A stretch of DNA of 64,000 nt from Rhabditoides inermis (GCA_963966185.1 CAWZYM010000093.1:69501-133500); one strand, 5' to 3'. Positions 49,703 through 59,419 are shown, counted from the stretch's first letter. The notes: generated from the sequence alone by a model not told the origin. A program made the numbers and translations.

Positions 49703-49775
49703 CGCTCCCGGAAAGGTTCGAACTTCCGACCTTTCGGTTAACAGCCGAACGCGCTGCCGATTGCGCCACGGAAGC
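49703..49775 (-). tRNA. tRNA-Asn(GTT), unit 54, wobble variant
   Basis: G-U pair in the T stem. Confidence 0.87.
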
Positions 49776-49849
49776 ACCGCTTTTTTGAGAGACACTCCAA
49801 TGAACATTGCCAGACATACGTAAACTGATGCAAAAATAAACAAAAGATC

Positions 49850-49931
49850 TGATCAGAGTGGGATTCGAACCCACGCCTCCGAAGAGACTGGTGCCTTAAA
49901 CCAGCGCCTTAGACCGCTCGGCCATCTGACC
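49850..49931 (-). tRNA. tRNA-Leu(AAG), unit 54
   Basis: Unit 54, standard copy. Confidence 0.93.
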
Positions 49932-50076
49932 ACGCTCCGTTTTGCTCTCATATCGGAACATCCCACGGCACGGAGTGAGCCAGCCGGGTTCGTTGGCCAA
50001 GTAATAGCGGTCGTCAAAGTGCTCACTTTTTCACACAAATCACAAATCCTTGACATACATTTAAAAATGTAAACTC

Positions 50077-50194
50077 GCTTACGTTCATAGCTTGTTGAGA
50101 ATACGCCATCCCGTCTGATCTGGCAAGTCAAGCAACAACGCGCTCGGATAGTACCTAGATCGGAGACGGCTTGGGAATACCGAGTAATGCAAGC
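50077..50194 (+). rRNA. 5S rRNA, unit 55
   Basis: Unit 55, standard copy. Confidence 0.93.
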
Positions 50195-50244
50195 ACGTTT
50201 TGCAAAACGAAATTCGATAATCGTGATTCAGAAAACAAAAGATT

Positions 50245-50316
50245 CTCTTCGGCCGGGAATTGAACCCGGGTCTCGCATGTGACAGACGCGGATACTAACC
50301 ACTATACTACCGAAGA
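50245..50316 (-). tRNA. tRNA-Asp(GTC), unit 55
   Basis: Unit 55, standard copy. Confidence 0.93.
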
Positions 50317-50435
50317 CATGTGGGGAGGCAGTTGTGATGCGTTGGTGAGAGCAACACTGAATACGCTGCGATATTAAGACCGTGAAGCGTCGCGCATCCG
50401 TTCAGTTTAAAATAAGCGTTCGCACGCAAAAATAA

Positions 50436-50508
50436 CGCTCCCGGAAAGGTTCGAACTTCCTACCTTTCGGTTAACAGCCGAACGCGCTGCCGATTGCGCC
50501 ACGGAAGC
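50436..50508 (-). tRNA. tRNA-Asn(GTT), unit 55 variant
   Basis: Same two changes as unit 50. Confidence 0.8.
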
Positions 50509-50582
50509 ACCGCTTTTTTGAGAGACACTCCAATGAACATTGCCAGACATACGAAAACTGATGCAAAAATAAACAAAAGATC

Positions 50583-50664
50583 TGATCAGAGTGGGATTCG
50601 AACCCACGCCTCCGAAGAGACTGGTGCCTTAAACCAGCGCCTTAGACCGCTCGGCCATCTGACC
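50583..50664 (-). tRNA. tRNA-Leu(AAG), unit 55
   Basis: Unit 55, standard copy. Confidence 0.93.
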
Positions 50665-50809
50665 ACGCTCCGTTTTGCTCTCATATCGGAACATCCCACG
50701 GCACGGAGTGAGCCAGCCGGGTTAGTTGGCCAAGTAATAGCGGTCGTCAAAGTGCTCATTTTTTCACACAAATCACAAATCCTTGACATACATTTGAAAA
50801 TGTAAACTC

Positions 50810-50927
50810 GCTTACGTTCATAGCTTGTTGAGAATACGCCATCCCGTCTGATCTGGCAAGTCAAGCAACAACGCGCTCGGATAGTACCTAGATCGGAGAC
50901 GGCTTGGGAATACCGAGTAATGCAAGC
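50810..50927 (+). rRNA. 5S rRNA, unit 56
   Basis: Unit 56, standard copy. Confidence 0.93.
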
Positions 50928-50977
50928 ACGTTTTGCAAAACGAAATTCGATAATCGTGATTCAGAAAACAAAAGATT

Positions 50978-51049
50978 CTCTTCGGCCGGGAATTGAACCC
51001 GGGTCTCGCATGTGACAGACGCGGATACTAACCACTATACTACCGAAGA
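50978..51049 (-). tRNA. tRNA-Asp(GTC), unit 56
   Basis: Unit 56, standard copy. Confidence 0.93.
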
Positions 51050-51168
51050 CATGTGGGGAGGCAGTTGTGATGCGTTGGTGAGAGCAACACTGAATACGCT
51101 GCGATATTAAGACCGTGAAGCGTCGCGCATCCGTTCAGTTCAAAATAAGCGTTCGCACGCAAAAATAA

Positions 51169-51241
51169 CGCTCCCGGGAAGGTTCGAACTTCCGACCTTT
51201 CGGTTAACAGCCGAACGCGCTGCCGATTGCGCCACGGAAGC
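51169..51241 (-). tRNA. tRNA-Asn(GTT), unit 56
   Basis: Unit 56, standard copy. Confidence 0.93.
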
Positions 51242-51315
51242 ACCGCTTTTTTGAGAGACACTCCAATGAACATTGCCAGACATACGAAAACTGATGCAAA
51301 AATAAACAAAAGATC

Positions 51316-51397
51316 TGATCAGAGTGGGATTCGAACCCACGCCTCCGAAGAGACTGGTGCCTTAAACCAGCGCCTTAGACCGCTCGGCCATCTGACC
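51316..51397 (-). tRNA. tRNA-Leu(AAG), unit 56
   Basis: Unit 56, standard copy. Confidence 0.93.
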
Positions 51398-51542
51398 ACG
51401 CTCCGTTATGCTCTCATATCGGAACATCCCACGGCACGGAGTGAGCCAGCCGGGTTCGTTGGCCAAGTAATAGCGGTCGTCAAAGTGCTCATTTTTTCAC
51501 ACAAATCACAAATCCTTGACATACATTTAAAAATGTAAACTC

Positions 51543-51660
51543 GCTTACGTTCATAGCTTGTTGAGAATACGCCATCCCGTCTGATCTGGCAAGTCAAGCA
51601 ACAACGCGCTCGGATAGTACCTAGATCGGAGACGGCTTGGGAATACCGAGTAATGCAAGC
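51543..51660 (+). rRNA. 5S rRNA, unit 57
   Basis: Unit 57, standard copy. Confidence 0.93.
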
Positions 51661-51710
51661 ACGTTTTGCAAAACGAAATTCGATAATCGTGATTCAGAAA
51701 ACAAAAGATT

Positions 51711-51782
51711 CTCTTCGGCCGGGAATTGAACCCGGGTCTCGCATGTGACAGACGCGGATACTAACCACTATACTACCGAAGA
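51711..51782 (-). tRNA. tRNA-Asp(GTC), unit 57
   Basis: Unit 57, standard copy. Confidence 0.93.
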
Positions 51783-51901
51783 CATGTGGGGAGGCAGTTG
51801 TGATGCGTTGGTGAGAGCAACACTGAATACGCTGCGATATTAAGACCGTGAAGCGTCGCGCATCCGTTCAGTTCAAAATAAGCGTTCGCACGCAAAAATA
51901 A

Positions 51902-51974
51902 CGCTCCCGGGAAGGTTCGAACTTCCGACCTTTCGGTTAACAGCCGAACGCGCTGCCGATTGCGCCACGGAAGC
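51902..51974 (-). tRNA. tRNA-Asn(GTT), unit 57
   Basis: Unit 57, standard copy. Confidence 0.93.
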
Positions 51975-52049
51975 ACCGCTTTTTTTGAGAGACACTCCAA
52001 TGAACATTGCCAGACATACGAAAACTGATGCAAAAATAAACAAAAGATC

Positions 52050-52131
52050 TGATCAGAGTGGGATTCGAACCCACGCCTCCGAAGAGACTGGTGCCTTAAA
52101 CCAGCGCCTTAGACCGCTCGGCCATCTGACC
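52050..52131 (-). tRNA. tRNA-Leu(AAG), unit 57
   Basis: Unit 57, standard copy. Confidence 0.93.
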
Positions 52132-52276
52132 ACGCTCCGTTTTGCTCTCATATCGGAACATCCCACGGCACGGAGTGAGCCAGCCGGGTTCGTTGGCCAA
52201 GTAATAGCGGTCGTCAAAGTGCTCATTTTTTCACACAAATCACAAATCCTTGACATACATTTAAAAATGTAAACTC

Positions 52277-52394
52277 GCTTACGTTCATAGCTTGTTGAGA
52301 ATACGCCATCCCGTCTGATCTGGCAAGTCAAGCAACAACGCGCTCGGATAGTACCTAGATCGGAGACGGCTTGGGAATACCGAGTAATGCAAGC
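52277..52394 (+). rRNA. 5S rRNA, unit 58
   Basis: Unit 58, standard copy. Confidence 0.93.
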
Positions 52395-52444
52395 ACGTTT
52401 TGCAAAACGAAATTCGATAATCGTGATTCAGAAAACAAAAGATT

Positions 52445-52516
52445 CTCTTCGGCCGGGAATTGAACCCGGGTCTCGCATGTGACAGACGCGGATACTAACC
52501 ACTATACTACCGAAGA
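52445..52516 (-). tRNA. tRNA-Asp(GTC), unit 58
   Basis: Unit 58, standard copy. Confidence 0.93.
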
Positions 52517-52635
52517 CATGTGGGGAGGCAGTTGTGATGCGTTGGTGAGAGCAACACTGAATACGCTGCGATATTAAGACCGTGAAGCGTCGCGCATCCG
52601 TTCAGTTCAAAATAAGCGTTCGCACGCAAAAATAA

Positions 52636-52708
52636 CGCTCCCGGGAAGGTTCGAACTTCCGACCTTTCGGTTAACAGCCGAACGCGCTGCCGATTGCGCC
52701 ACGGAAGC
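52636..52708 (-). tRNA. tRNA-Asn(GTT), unit 58
   Basis: Unit 58, standard copy. Confidence 0.93.
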
Positions 52709-52783
52709 ACCGCTTTTTTTGAGAGACACTCCAATGAACATTGCCAGACATACGAAAACTGATGCAAAAATAAACAAAAGATC

Positions 52784-52865
52784 TGATCAGAGTGGGATTC
52801 GAACCCACGCCTCCGAAGAGACTGGTGCCTTAAACCAGCGCCTTAGACCGCTCGGCCATCTGACC
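52784..52865 (-). tRNA. tRNA-Leu(AAG), unit 58
   Basis: Unit 58, standard copy. Confidence 0.93.
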
Positions 52866-53010
52866 ACGCTCCGTTTTGCTCTCATATCGGAACATCCCAC
52901 GGCACGGAGTGAGCCAGCCGGGTTCGTTGGCCAAGTAATAGCGGTCGTCAAAGTGCTCATTTTTTCACACAAATCACAAATCCTTGACATACATTTGAAA
53001 ATGTAAACTC

Positions 53011-53128
53011 GCTTACGTTCATAGCTTGTTGAGAATACGCCATCCCGTCTGATCTGGCAAGTCAAGCAACAACGCGCTCGGATAGTACCTAGATCGGAGA
53101 CGGCTTGGGAATACCGAGTAATGCAAGC
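53011..53128 (+). rRNA. 5S rRNA, unit 59
   Basis: Unit 59, standard copy. Confidence 0.93.
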
Positions 53129-53178
53129 ACGTTTTGCAAAACGAAATTCGATAATCGTGATTCAGAAAACAAAAGATT

Positions 53179-53250
53179 CTCTTCGGCCGGGAATTGAACC
53201 CGGGTCTCGCATGTGACAGACGCGGATACTAACCACTATACTACCGAAGA
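53179..53250 (-). tRNA. tRNA-Asp(GTC), unit 59
   Basis: Unit 59, standard copy. Confidence 0.93.
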
Positions 53251-53369
53251 CATGAGGGGAGGCAGTTGTGATGCGTTGGTGAGAGCAACACTGAATACGC
53301 TGCGATATTAAGACCGTGAAGCGTCGCGCATCCGTTCAGTTCAAAATAAGCGTTCGCACGCAAAAATAA

Positions 53370-53442
53370 CGCTCCCGGGAAGGTTGGAACTTCCGACCTT
53401 TCGGTTAACAGCCGAACGCGCTGCCGATTGCGCCACGGAAGC
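53370..53442 (-). tRNA. tRNA-Asn(GTT), unit 59, T-loop variant
   Basis: T loop TTCCAAC, as unit 45. Confidence 0.6.
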
Positions 53443-53516
53443 ACCGCTTTTTTGAGAGACACTCCAATGAACATTGCCAGACATACGAAAACTGATGCAA
53501 AAATAAACAAAAGATC

Positions 53517-53598
53517 TGATCAGAGTGGGATTCGAACCCACGCCTCCGAAGAGACTGGTGCCTTAAACCAGCGCCTTAGACCGCTCGGCCATCTGACC
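53517..53598 (-). tRNA. tRNA-Leu(AAG), unit 59
   Basis: Unit 59, standard copy. Confidence 0.93.
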
Positions 53599-53743
53599 AC
53601 GCTCCGTTTTGCTCTCATATCGGAACATCCCACGGCACGGAGTGAGCCAGCCGGGTTCGTTGGCCAAGTAATAGCGGTCGTCAAAGTGCTCATTTTTTCA
53701 CACAAATCACAAATCCTTGACATACATTTAAAAATGTAAACTC

Positions 53744-53861
53744 GCTTACGTTCATAGCTTGTTGAGAATACGCCATCCCGTCTGATCTGGCAAGTCAAGC
53801 AACAACGCGCTCGGATAGTACCTAGATCGGAGACGGCTTGGGAATACCGAGTAATGCAAGC
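53744..53861 (+). rRNA. 5S rRNA, unit 60
   Basis: Unit 60, standard copy. Confidence 0.93.
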
Positions 53862-53911
53862 ACGTTTTGCAAAACGAAATACGATAATCGTGATTCAGAA
53901 AACAAAAGATT

Positions 53912-53983
53912 CTCTTCGGCCGGGAATTGAACCCGGGTCTCGCATGTGACAGACGCGGATACTAACCACTATACTACCGAAGA
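53912..53983 (-). tRNA. tRNA-Asp(GTC), unit 60
   Basis: Unit 60, standard copy. Confidence 0.93.
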
Positions 53984-54102
53984 CATGTGGGGAGGCAGTT
54001 GTGATGCGTTGGTGAGAGCAACACTGAATACGCTGCGATATTAAGACCGTGAAGCGTCGCGCATCCGTTCAGTTCAAAATAAGCGTTCGCACGCAAAAAT
54101 AA

Positions 54103-54175
54103 CGCTCCCGGGAAGGTTGGAACTTCCGACCTTTCGGTTAACAGCCGAACGCGCTGCCGATTGCGCCACGGAAGC
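54103..54175 (-). tRNA. tRNA-Asn(GTT), unit 60, T-loop variant
   Basis: T loop TTCCAAC, as unit 45. Confidence 0.6.
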
Positions 54176-54249
54176 ACCGCTTTTTTGAGAGACACTCCAA
54201 TGAACATTGCCAGACATACGAAAACTGATGCAAAAATAAACAAAAGATC

Positions 54250-54331
54250 TGATCAGAGTGGGATTCGAACCCACGCCTCCGAAGAGACTGGTGCCTTAAA
54301 CCAGCGCCTTAGACCGCTCGGCCATCTGACC
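54250..54331 (-). tRNA. tRNA-Leu(AAG), unit 60
   Basis: Unit 60, standard copy. Confidence 0.93.
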
Positions 54332-54476
54332 ACGCTCCGTTTTGCTCTCATATCGGAACATCCCACGGCACGGAGTGAGCCAGCCGGGTTCGTTGGCCAA
54401 GTAATAGCGGTCGTCAAAGTGCTCATTTTTTCACACAAATCACAAATCCTTGACATACATTTGAAAATGTAAACTC

Positions 54477-54594
54477 GCTTACGTTCATAGCTTGTTGAGA
54501 ATACGCCATCCCGTCTGATCTGGCAAGTCAAGCAACAACGCGCTCGGATAGTACCTAGATCGGAGACGGCTTGGGAATACCGAGTAATGCAAGC
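54477..54594 (+). rRNA. 5S rRNA, unit 61
   Basis: Unit 61, standard copy. Confidence 0.93.
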
Positions 54595-54644
54595 ACGTTT
54601 TGCAAAACGAAATTCGATAATCGTGATTCAGAAAACAAAAGATT

Positions 54645-54716
54645 CTCTTCGGCCGGGAATTGAACCCGGGTCTCGCATGTGACAGACGCGGATACTAACC
54701 ACTATACTACCGAAGA
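54645..54716 (-). tRNA. tRNA-Asp(GTC), unit 61
   Basis: Unit 61, standard copy. Confidence 0.93.
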
Positions 54717-54835
54717 CATGTGGGGAGGCAGTTGTGATGCGTTGGTGAGAGCAACACTGAATACGCTGCGATATTAAGACCGTGAAGCGTCGCGCATCCG
54801 TTCAGTTCAAAATAAGCGTTCGCACGCAAAAATAA

Positions 54836-54908
54836 CGCTCCCGGAAAGGTTCGAACTTCCGACCTTTCGGTTAACAGCCGAACGCGCTGCCGATTGCGCC
54901 ACGGAAGC
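54836..54908 (-). tRNA. tRNA-Asn(GTT), unit 61, wobble variant
   Basis: G-U pair in the T stem. Confidence 0.87.
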
Positions 54909-54982
54909 ACCGCTTTTTTGAGAGACACTCCAATGAACATTGCCAGACATACGAAAACTGATGCAAAAATAAACAAAAGATC

Positions 54983-55064
54983 TGATCAGAGTGGGATTCG
55001 AACCCACGCCTCCGAAGAGACTGGTGCCTTAAACCAGCGCCTTAGACCGCTCGGCCATCTGACC
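54983..55064 (-). tRNA. tRNA-Leu(AAG), unit 61
   Basis: Unit 61, standard copy. Confidence 0.93.
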
Positions 55065-55209
55065 ACGCTCCGTTTTGCTCTCATATCGGAACATCCCACG
55101 GCACGGAGTGAGCCAGCCGGGTTCGTTGGCCAAGTAATAGCGGTCGTCAAAGTGCTCATTTTTTCACACAAATCACAAATCCTTGACATACATTTGAAAA
55201 TGTAAACTC

Positions 55210-55327
55210 GCTTACGTTCATAGCTTGTTGAGAATACGCCATCCCGTCTGATCTGGCAAGTCAAGCAACAACGCGCTCGGATAGTACCTAGATCGGAGAC
55301 GGCTTGGGAATACCGAGTAATGCAAGC
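55210..55327 (+). rRNA. 5S rRNA, unit 62
   Basis: Unit 62, standard copy. Confidence 0.93.
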
Positions 55328-55377
55328 ACGTTTTGCAAAACGAAATTCGATAATCGTGATTCAGAAAACAAAAGATT

Positions 55378-55449
55378 CTCTTCGGCCGGGAATTGAACCC
55401 GGGTCTCGCATGTGACAGACGCGGATACTAACCACTATACTACCGAAGA
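55378..55449 (-). tRNA. tRNA-Asp(GTC), unit 62
   Basis: Unit 62, standard copy. Confidence 0.93.
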
Positions 55450-55568
55450 CATGTGGGGAGGCAGTTGTGATGCGTTGGTGAGAGCAACACTGAATACGCT
55501 GCGATATTAAGACCGTGAAGCGTCGCGCATCCGTTCAGTTCAAAATAAGCGTTCGCACGCAAAAATAA

Positions 55569-55641
55569 CGCTCCCGGAAAGGTTCGAACTTCCGACCTTT
55601 CGGTTAACAGCCGAACGCGCTGCCGATTGCGCCACGGAAGC
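55569..55641 (-). tRNA. tRNA-Asn(GTT), unit 62, wobble variant
   Basis: G-U pair in the T stem. Confidence 0.87.
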
Positions 55642-55715
55642 ACCGCTTTTTTGAGAGACACTCCAATGAACATTGCCAGACATACGAAAACTGATGCAAA
55701 AATAAACAAAAGATC

Positions 55716-55797
55716 TGATCAGAGTGGGATTCGAACCCACGCCTCCGAAGAGACTGGTGCCTTAAACCAGCGCCTTAGACCGCTCGGCCATCTGACC
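55716..55797 (-). tRNA. tRNA-Leu(AAG), unit 62
   Basis: Unit 62, standard copy. Confidence 0.93.
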
Positions 55798-55942
55798 ACG
55801 CTCCGTTTTGCTCTCATATCGGAACATCCCACGGCACGGAGTGAGCCAGCCGGGTTCGTTGGCCAAGTAATAGCGGTCGTCAAAGTGCTCATTTTTTCAC
55901 ACAAATCACAAATCCTTGACATACATTTGAAAATGTAAACTC

Positions 55943-56060
55943 GCTTACGTTCATAGCTTGTTGAGAATACGCCATCCCGTCTGATCTGGCAAGTCAAGCA
56001 ACAACGCGCTCGGATAGTACCTAGATCGGAGACGGCTTGGGAATACCGAGTAATGCAAGC
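55943..56060 (+). rRNA. 5S rRNA, unit 63
   Basis: Unit 63, standard copy. Confidence 0.93.
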
Positions 56061-56110
56061 ACGTTTTGCAAAACGAAATTCGATAATCGTGATTCAGAAA
56101 ACAAAAGATT

Positions 56111-56182
56111 CTCTTCGGCCGGGAATTGAACCCGGGTCTCGCATGTGACAGACGCGGATACTAACCACTATACTACCGAAGA
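56111..56182 (-). tRNA. tRNA-Asp(GTC), unit 63
   Basis: Unit 63, standard copy. Confidence 0.93.
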
Positions 56183-56301
56183 CATGTGGGGAGGCAGTTG
56201 TGATGCGTTGGTGAGAGCAACACTGAATACGCTGCGATATTAAGACCGTGAAGCGTCGCGCATCCGTTCAGTTCAAAATAAGCGTTCGCACGCAAAAATA
56301 A

Positions 56302-56374
56302 CGCTCCCGGAAAGGTTCGAACTTCCGACCTTTCGGTTAACAGCCGAACGCGCTGCCGATTGCGCCACGGAAGC
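56302..56374 (-). tRNA. tRNA-Asn(GTT), unit 63, wobble variant
   Basis: G-U pair in the T stem. Confidence 0.87.
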
Positions 56375-56448
56375 ACCGCTTTTTTGAGAGACACTCCAAT
56401 GAACATTGCCAGACATACGAAAACTGATGCAAAAATAAACAAAAGATC

Positions 56449-56530
56449 TGATCAGAGTGGGATTCGAACCCACGCCTCCGAAGAGACTGGTGCCTTAAAC
56501 CAGCGCCTTAGACCGCTCGGCCATCTGACC
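56449..56530 (-). tRNA. tRNA-Leu(AAG), unit 63
   Basis: Unit 63, standard copy. Confidence 0.93.
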
Positions 56531-56676
56531 ACGCTCCGTTTTGCTCTCATATCGGAACATCCCACGGCACGGAGTGAGCCAGCCGGGTTCGTTGGCCAAG
56601 TAATAGCGGTCGTCAAAGTGCTCATTTTTTTCACACAAATCACAAATCCTTGACATACATTTAAAAATGTAAACTC

Positions 56677-56794
56677 GCTTACGTTCATAGCTTGTTGAGA
56701 ATACGCCATCCCGTCTGATCTGGCAAGTCAAGCAACAACGCGCTCGGATAGTACCTAGATCGGAGACGGCTTGGGAATACCGAGTAATGCAAGC
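56677..56794 (+). rRNA. 5S rRNA, unit 64
   Basis: Unit 64, standard copy. Confidence 0.93.
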
Positions 56795-56844
56795 ACGTTT
56801 TGCAAAACGAAATACGATAATCGTGATTCAGAAAACAAAAGATT

Positions 56845-56916
56845 CTCTTCGGCCGGGAATTGAACCCGGGTCTCGCATGTGACAGACGCGGATACTAACC
56901 ACTATACTACCGAAGA
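56845..56916 (-). tRNA. tRNA-Asp(GTC), unit 64
   Basis: Standard gene; diverged spacer begins just upstream of it. Confidence 0.93.
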
Positions 56917-57035
56917 CATGTGGGGAGGCAGTTGTGATGCGTTGGTGAGAGCAACACTGAATACGCTGCGATATTAAGAATGTGAAGCGTCGCGCATCCG
57001 TTCAGTTCAAAATGAGCGTTCGCACGCAAAAATAA

Positions 57036-57108
57036 CGCTCCCGGGGAGGTTCGAACTTCCGACCTTTCCGTTAACAGCCGAACGAGCTGCCGATTGCGCC
57101 ACGGAAGC
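57036..57108 (-). tRNA. tRNA-Asn(GTT), unit 64, diverged
   Basis: At least three changes: an anticodon-stem mismatch (CCGAA to CGGAA), one in the D arm, one in the T/acceptor region. First copy with the second-subfamily spacer. Possibly nonfunctional. Confidence 0.55.
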
Positions 57109-57185
57109 ACCGCTGTTTGTGAGAGACACTCCAATGAACATTGCCAGACCTACGAAAACTGATGCAAAAAAATGAATAAAAGATC

Positions 57186-57267
57186 TGATCAGAGTGGGAT
57201 TCGAACCCACGCCTCCGAAGAGACTGGTGCCTTAAACAAGCGCCTTAGACCGCTCGGCCATCTGACC
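57186..57267 (-). tRNA. tRNA-Leu(AAG), unit 64 variant
   Basis: Anticodon stem CTGGT reads CTTGT, breaking one pair. Confidence 0.7.
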
Positions 57268-57410
57268 ACGCTCTGTTTTGCTCTCATATCGGAACATCCC
57301 ACGGCACGGAGTGAGCCAGCCGGGTTCGTTGGACACGTAATAGCGGTCGTCAAAGTGCTCATTTTTCACACAAATCACAAATCCTTGACATACTTTTAAA
57401 ATGTAAACTC

Positions 57411-57528
57411 GCTTACGTTCATAGCTTGTTGAGAATACGCCATCCCGTCTGATCTGGCAAGTCAAGCAACAACGCGCTCGGATAGTACCTAGATCGGAAA
57501 CGGCTTGGGAATACCGAGTAATGCAAGC
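57411..57528 (+). rRNA. 5S rRNA, unit 65 variant
   Basis: C box reads GATCGGAAACGG instead of GATCGGAGACGG. Confidence 0.85.
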
Positions 57529-57578
57529 ACGTTTTGCAAAACGAAATTCGATCATCGTGACTCAGAAAACAAAAGATT

Positions 57579-57650
57579 CTCTTCGGCCGGGAATTGAACC
57601 CGGGTCTCGCATGTGACAGACGCGGATACTAACCACTATACTACCGAAGA
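57579..57650 (-). tRNA. tRNA-Asp(GTC), unit 65
   Basis: Unit 65, standard gene. Confidence 0.93.
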
Positions 57651-57769
57651 CATGTGGAGAGGCAGTTGTGATGCGTTGGTGAGAGCAACACTGAATACGC
57701 TGCGATATAAAGAACGTGAAGCGTCGCGCACCCGTTCAGTTCCAAATGAGCGTTCGCACGCAAAAATAA

Positions 57770-57842
57770 CGCTCCCGGGAAGGTTCGAACTTCCGACCTT
57801 TCGGTTAACAGCCGAACGCGCTGCCGATTGCGCCACGGAAGC
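57770..57842 (-). tRNA. tRNA-Asn(GTT), unit 65
   Basis: Unit 65, standard gene. Confidence 0.93.
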
Positions 57843-57918
57843 ACCGCTGTTTGTGAGAGACACTCCAATGAACATTGCCAGACCTACGAAAACTGATGCA
57901 AAAAATAAACAAAAGATC

Positions 57919-58000
57919 TGATCAGAGTGGGATTCGAACCCACGCCTCCGAAGAGACTGGTGCCTTAAACCAGCGCCTTAGACCGCTCGGCCATCTGACC
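57919..58000 (-). tRNA. tRNA-Leu(AAG), unit 65
   Basis: Unit 65, standard gene. Confidence 0.93.
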
Positions 58001-58143
58001 ACGCTCCGTTTTGCTCTCATATCGGAACATCCCACGGCACGGAGTGAGCCAGCCGGGTTCGTTGGACACGTAATAGCGGTCGTCAAAGTGCTCATTTTTC
58101 ACACAAATCACAAATCCTTGACATACTTTTAAAATGTTAACTC

Positions 58144-58261
58144 GCTTACGTTCATAGCTTGTTGAGAATACGCCATCCCGTCTGATCTGGCAAGTCAAGT
58201 AACAACGCGCTCGGATAGTACCTAGATCGGAGACGGCTTGGGAATACCGAGTAATGCAAGC
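58144..58261 (+). rRNA. 5S rRNA, unit 66 variant
   Basis: A-box region reads GTCAAGTAAC instead of GTCAAGCAAC; same in units 68 and 69. Confidence 0.87.
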
Positions 58262-58312
58262 ACGTTTTGCCAAAACGAAATTCGATAATCGTGATTCAGA
58301 AAACAAAAGATT

Positions 58313-58384
58313 CTCTTCGGCCGGGAATTGAACCCGGGTCTCGCATGTGACAGACGTGGATACTAACCACTATACTACCGAAGA
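58313..58384 (-). tRNA. tRNA-Asp(GTC), unit 66 variant
   Basis: Anticodon-stem G28 to A gives an A.C mismatch; shared with units 67 and 68. Confidence 0.75.
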
Positions 58385-58503
58385 CATGTGGGGAGGCAGT
58401 TGTGATGCGTTGGTGAGAGCAACACTGAATACGCTGCGATATAAAGAACGTGAAGCGTCGCGCACCCGTTCAGTTCCAAATGAGCGTTCGCACGCAAAAA
58501 TAA

Positions 58504-58576
58504 CGCTCCCGGGAAGGTTCGAACTTCCGACCTTTCGGTTAACAGCCGAACGCGCTGCCGATTGCGCCACGGAAGC
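58504..58576 (-). tRNA. tRNA-Asn(GTT), unit 66
   Basis: Unit 66, standard gene. Confidence 0.93.
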
Positions 58577-58652
58577 ACCGCTGTTTGTGAGAGACACTCC
58601 AATGAACATTGCCAGACCTACGAAAACTGATGCAAAAAATAAACAAAAGATC

Positions 58653-58734
58653 TGATCAGAGTGGGATTCGAACCCACGCCTCCGAAGAGACTGGTGCCTT
58701 AAACCAGCGCCTTAGACCGCTCGGCCATCTGACC
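58653..58734 (-). tRNA. tRNA-Leu(AAG), unit 66
   Basis: Unit 66, standard gene. Confidence 0.93.
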
Positions 58735-58877
58735 ACGCTCCGTTTTGCTCTCATATCGGAACATCCCACGGCACGGAGTGAGCCAGCCGGGTTCGTTGGA
58801 CACGTAATAGCGGCCGTCAAAGTGCTCATTTTTCACACAAGTCACAAATCCTTGACATACTTTTAAAATGTAAACTC

Positions 58878-58995
58878 GCTTACGTTCATATCTTGTTGAG
58901 AATACGCCATCCCGTCTGATCTGGCAAGTCAAGCAACAACGCGCTCGGATAGTACCTAGATCGGAGACGGCTTGAGAATACCGAGTAATGCAAGC
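58878..58995 (+). rRNA. 5S rRNA, unit 67 variant
   Basis: Two changes: ATATCTTGTT near the 5' end and GGCTTGAGAATA just after the C box. Confidence 0.8.
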
Positions 58996-59045
58996 ACGTT
59001 TTGCAAAATGAAATTCGATAATCGTGATTCAGAAAACAAAAGATT

Positions 59046-59105
59046 CTCTTCGGCCGGGAATTGAACCCGGGTCTCGCATGTGACAGACGTGGATACTAAC
59101 CACTA
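59046..59105 (-). pseudogene. tRNA-Asp(GTC), unit 67, 3' part (split gene)
   Basis: Covers the 3' acceptor strand, T arm, anticodon arm (with the G28 to A change) and part of the D arm. The array breaks at 59105 inside the D arm; the missing 5' end is at 62641-62653 beyond the island. Confidence 0.85.
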
Positions 59106-59197
59106 CTAGCATTAGTAGGGAGTGGAAACAACGTTGAGAATGGAAATGTTCAGTAACAATTGTAAATGGAAAAAAAGTTTTACATTTTCACGTAGTC

Positions 59198-59208
59198 CGC
59201 GCTTCGCG
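59198..59208. repeat. Short GC hairpin
   Basis: CGCG-CTT-CGCG, followed by a T-rich stretch. Confidence 0.5.
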
Positions 59209-59226
59209 CGAACATTTCTTTTTAGT

Positions 59227-59336
59227 CTTTCAGAAACCCATAATATCGCTTTCAGAAACCCATAATATCGCTTTCAGAAACCCATAATATCGCTTTCAGA
59301 AACCCATAATATCGCTTTCAGAAACCCATAATATCG
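59227..59336. repeat. 22-bp tandem repeat, five copies
   Basis: Five perfect 22-bp units starting CTTTCAGAAACCC and ending ATAATATCG. Confidence 0.95.
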
Positions 59337-59404
59337 CTTAATGTTTCATCACAATTCTCACTTTGTAAACACTTGTCGTAGAGGTGTGAAATAATAATTT
59401 TGAT

Positions 59405-59419
59405 AGGCGTTACGCGCCT
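59405..59419. repeat. Short GC hairpin
   Basis: AGGCG-TTACG-CGCCT, followed by TCTTTT. Confidence 0.6.

Larger units (their letters stand above)
47877..51542. repeat. Higher-order duplication, block 2 (units 52-56)
   Basis: Second copy of 44210-47876. It differs by a 1-bp indel (extra A before the Asp of unit 49 in block 1) and a few substitutions. Confidence 0.85.
10114..59105. repeat. 5S-tRNA tandem array, block B (units 3-67)
   Basis: The array continues after the retrotransposon, with period 733-734 bp. Length changes come mostly from the T-run upstream of tRNA-Asn, the A-run upstream of tRNA-Leu, and small deletions between Asp and Asn. Two foreign insertions (10345-11510 and 12249-13386) sit upstream of the 5S genes of units 4 and 5. 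From about 56.8 kb the units carry many shared differences in spacer sequence, forming a second subfamily. The block ends inside a tRNA-Asp gene. Confidence 0.97.

Noticed and set aside
1..59105. CRISPR or other prokaryotic repeat array
   Set aside because: The repeat is 733 bp of eukaryotic Pol III genes with no unique spacers, and the window has splice sites and an LTR retrotransposon.
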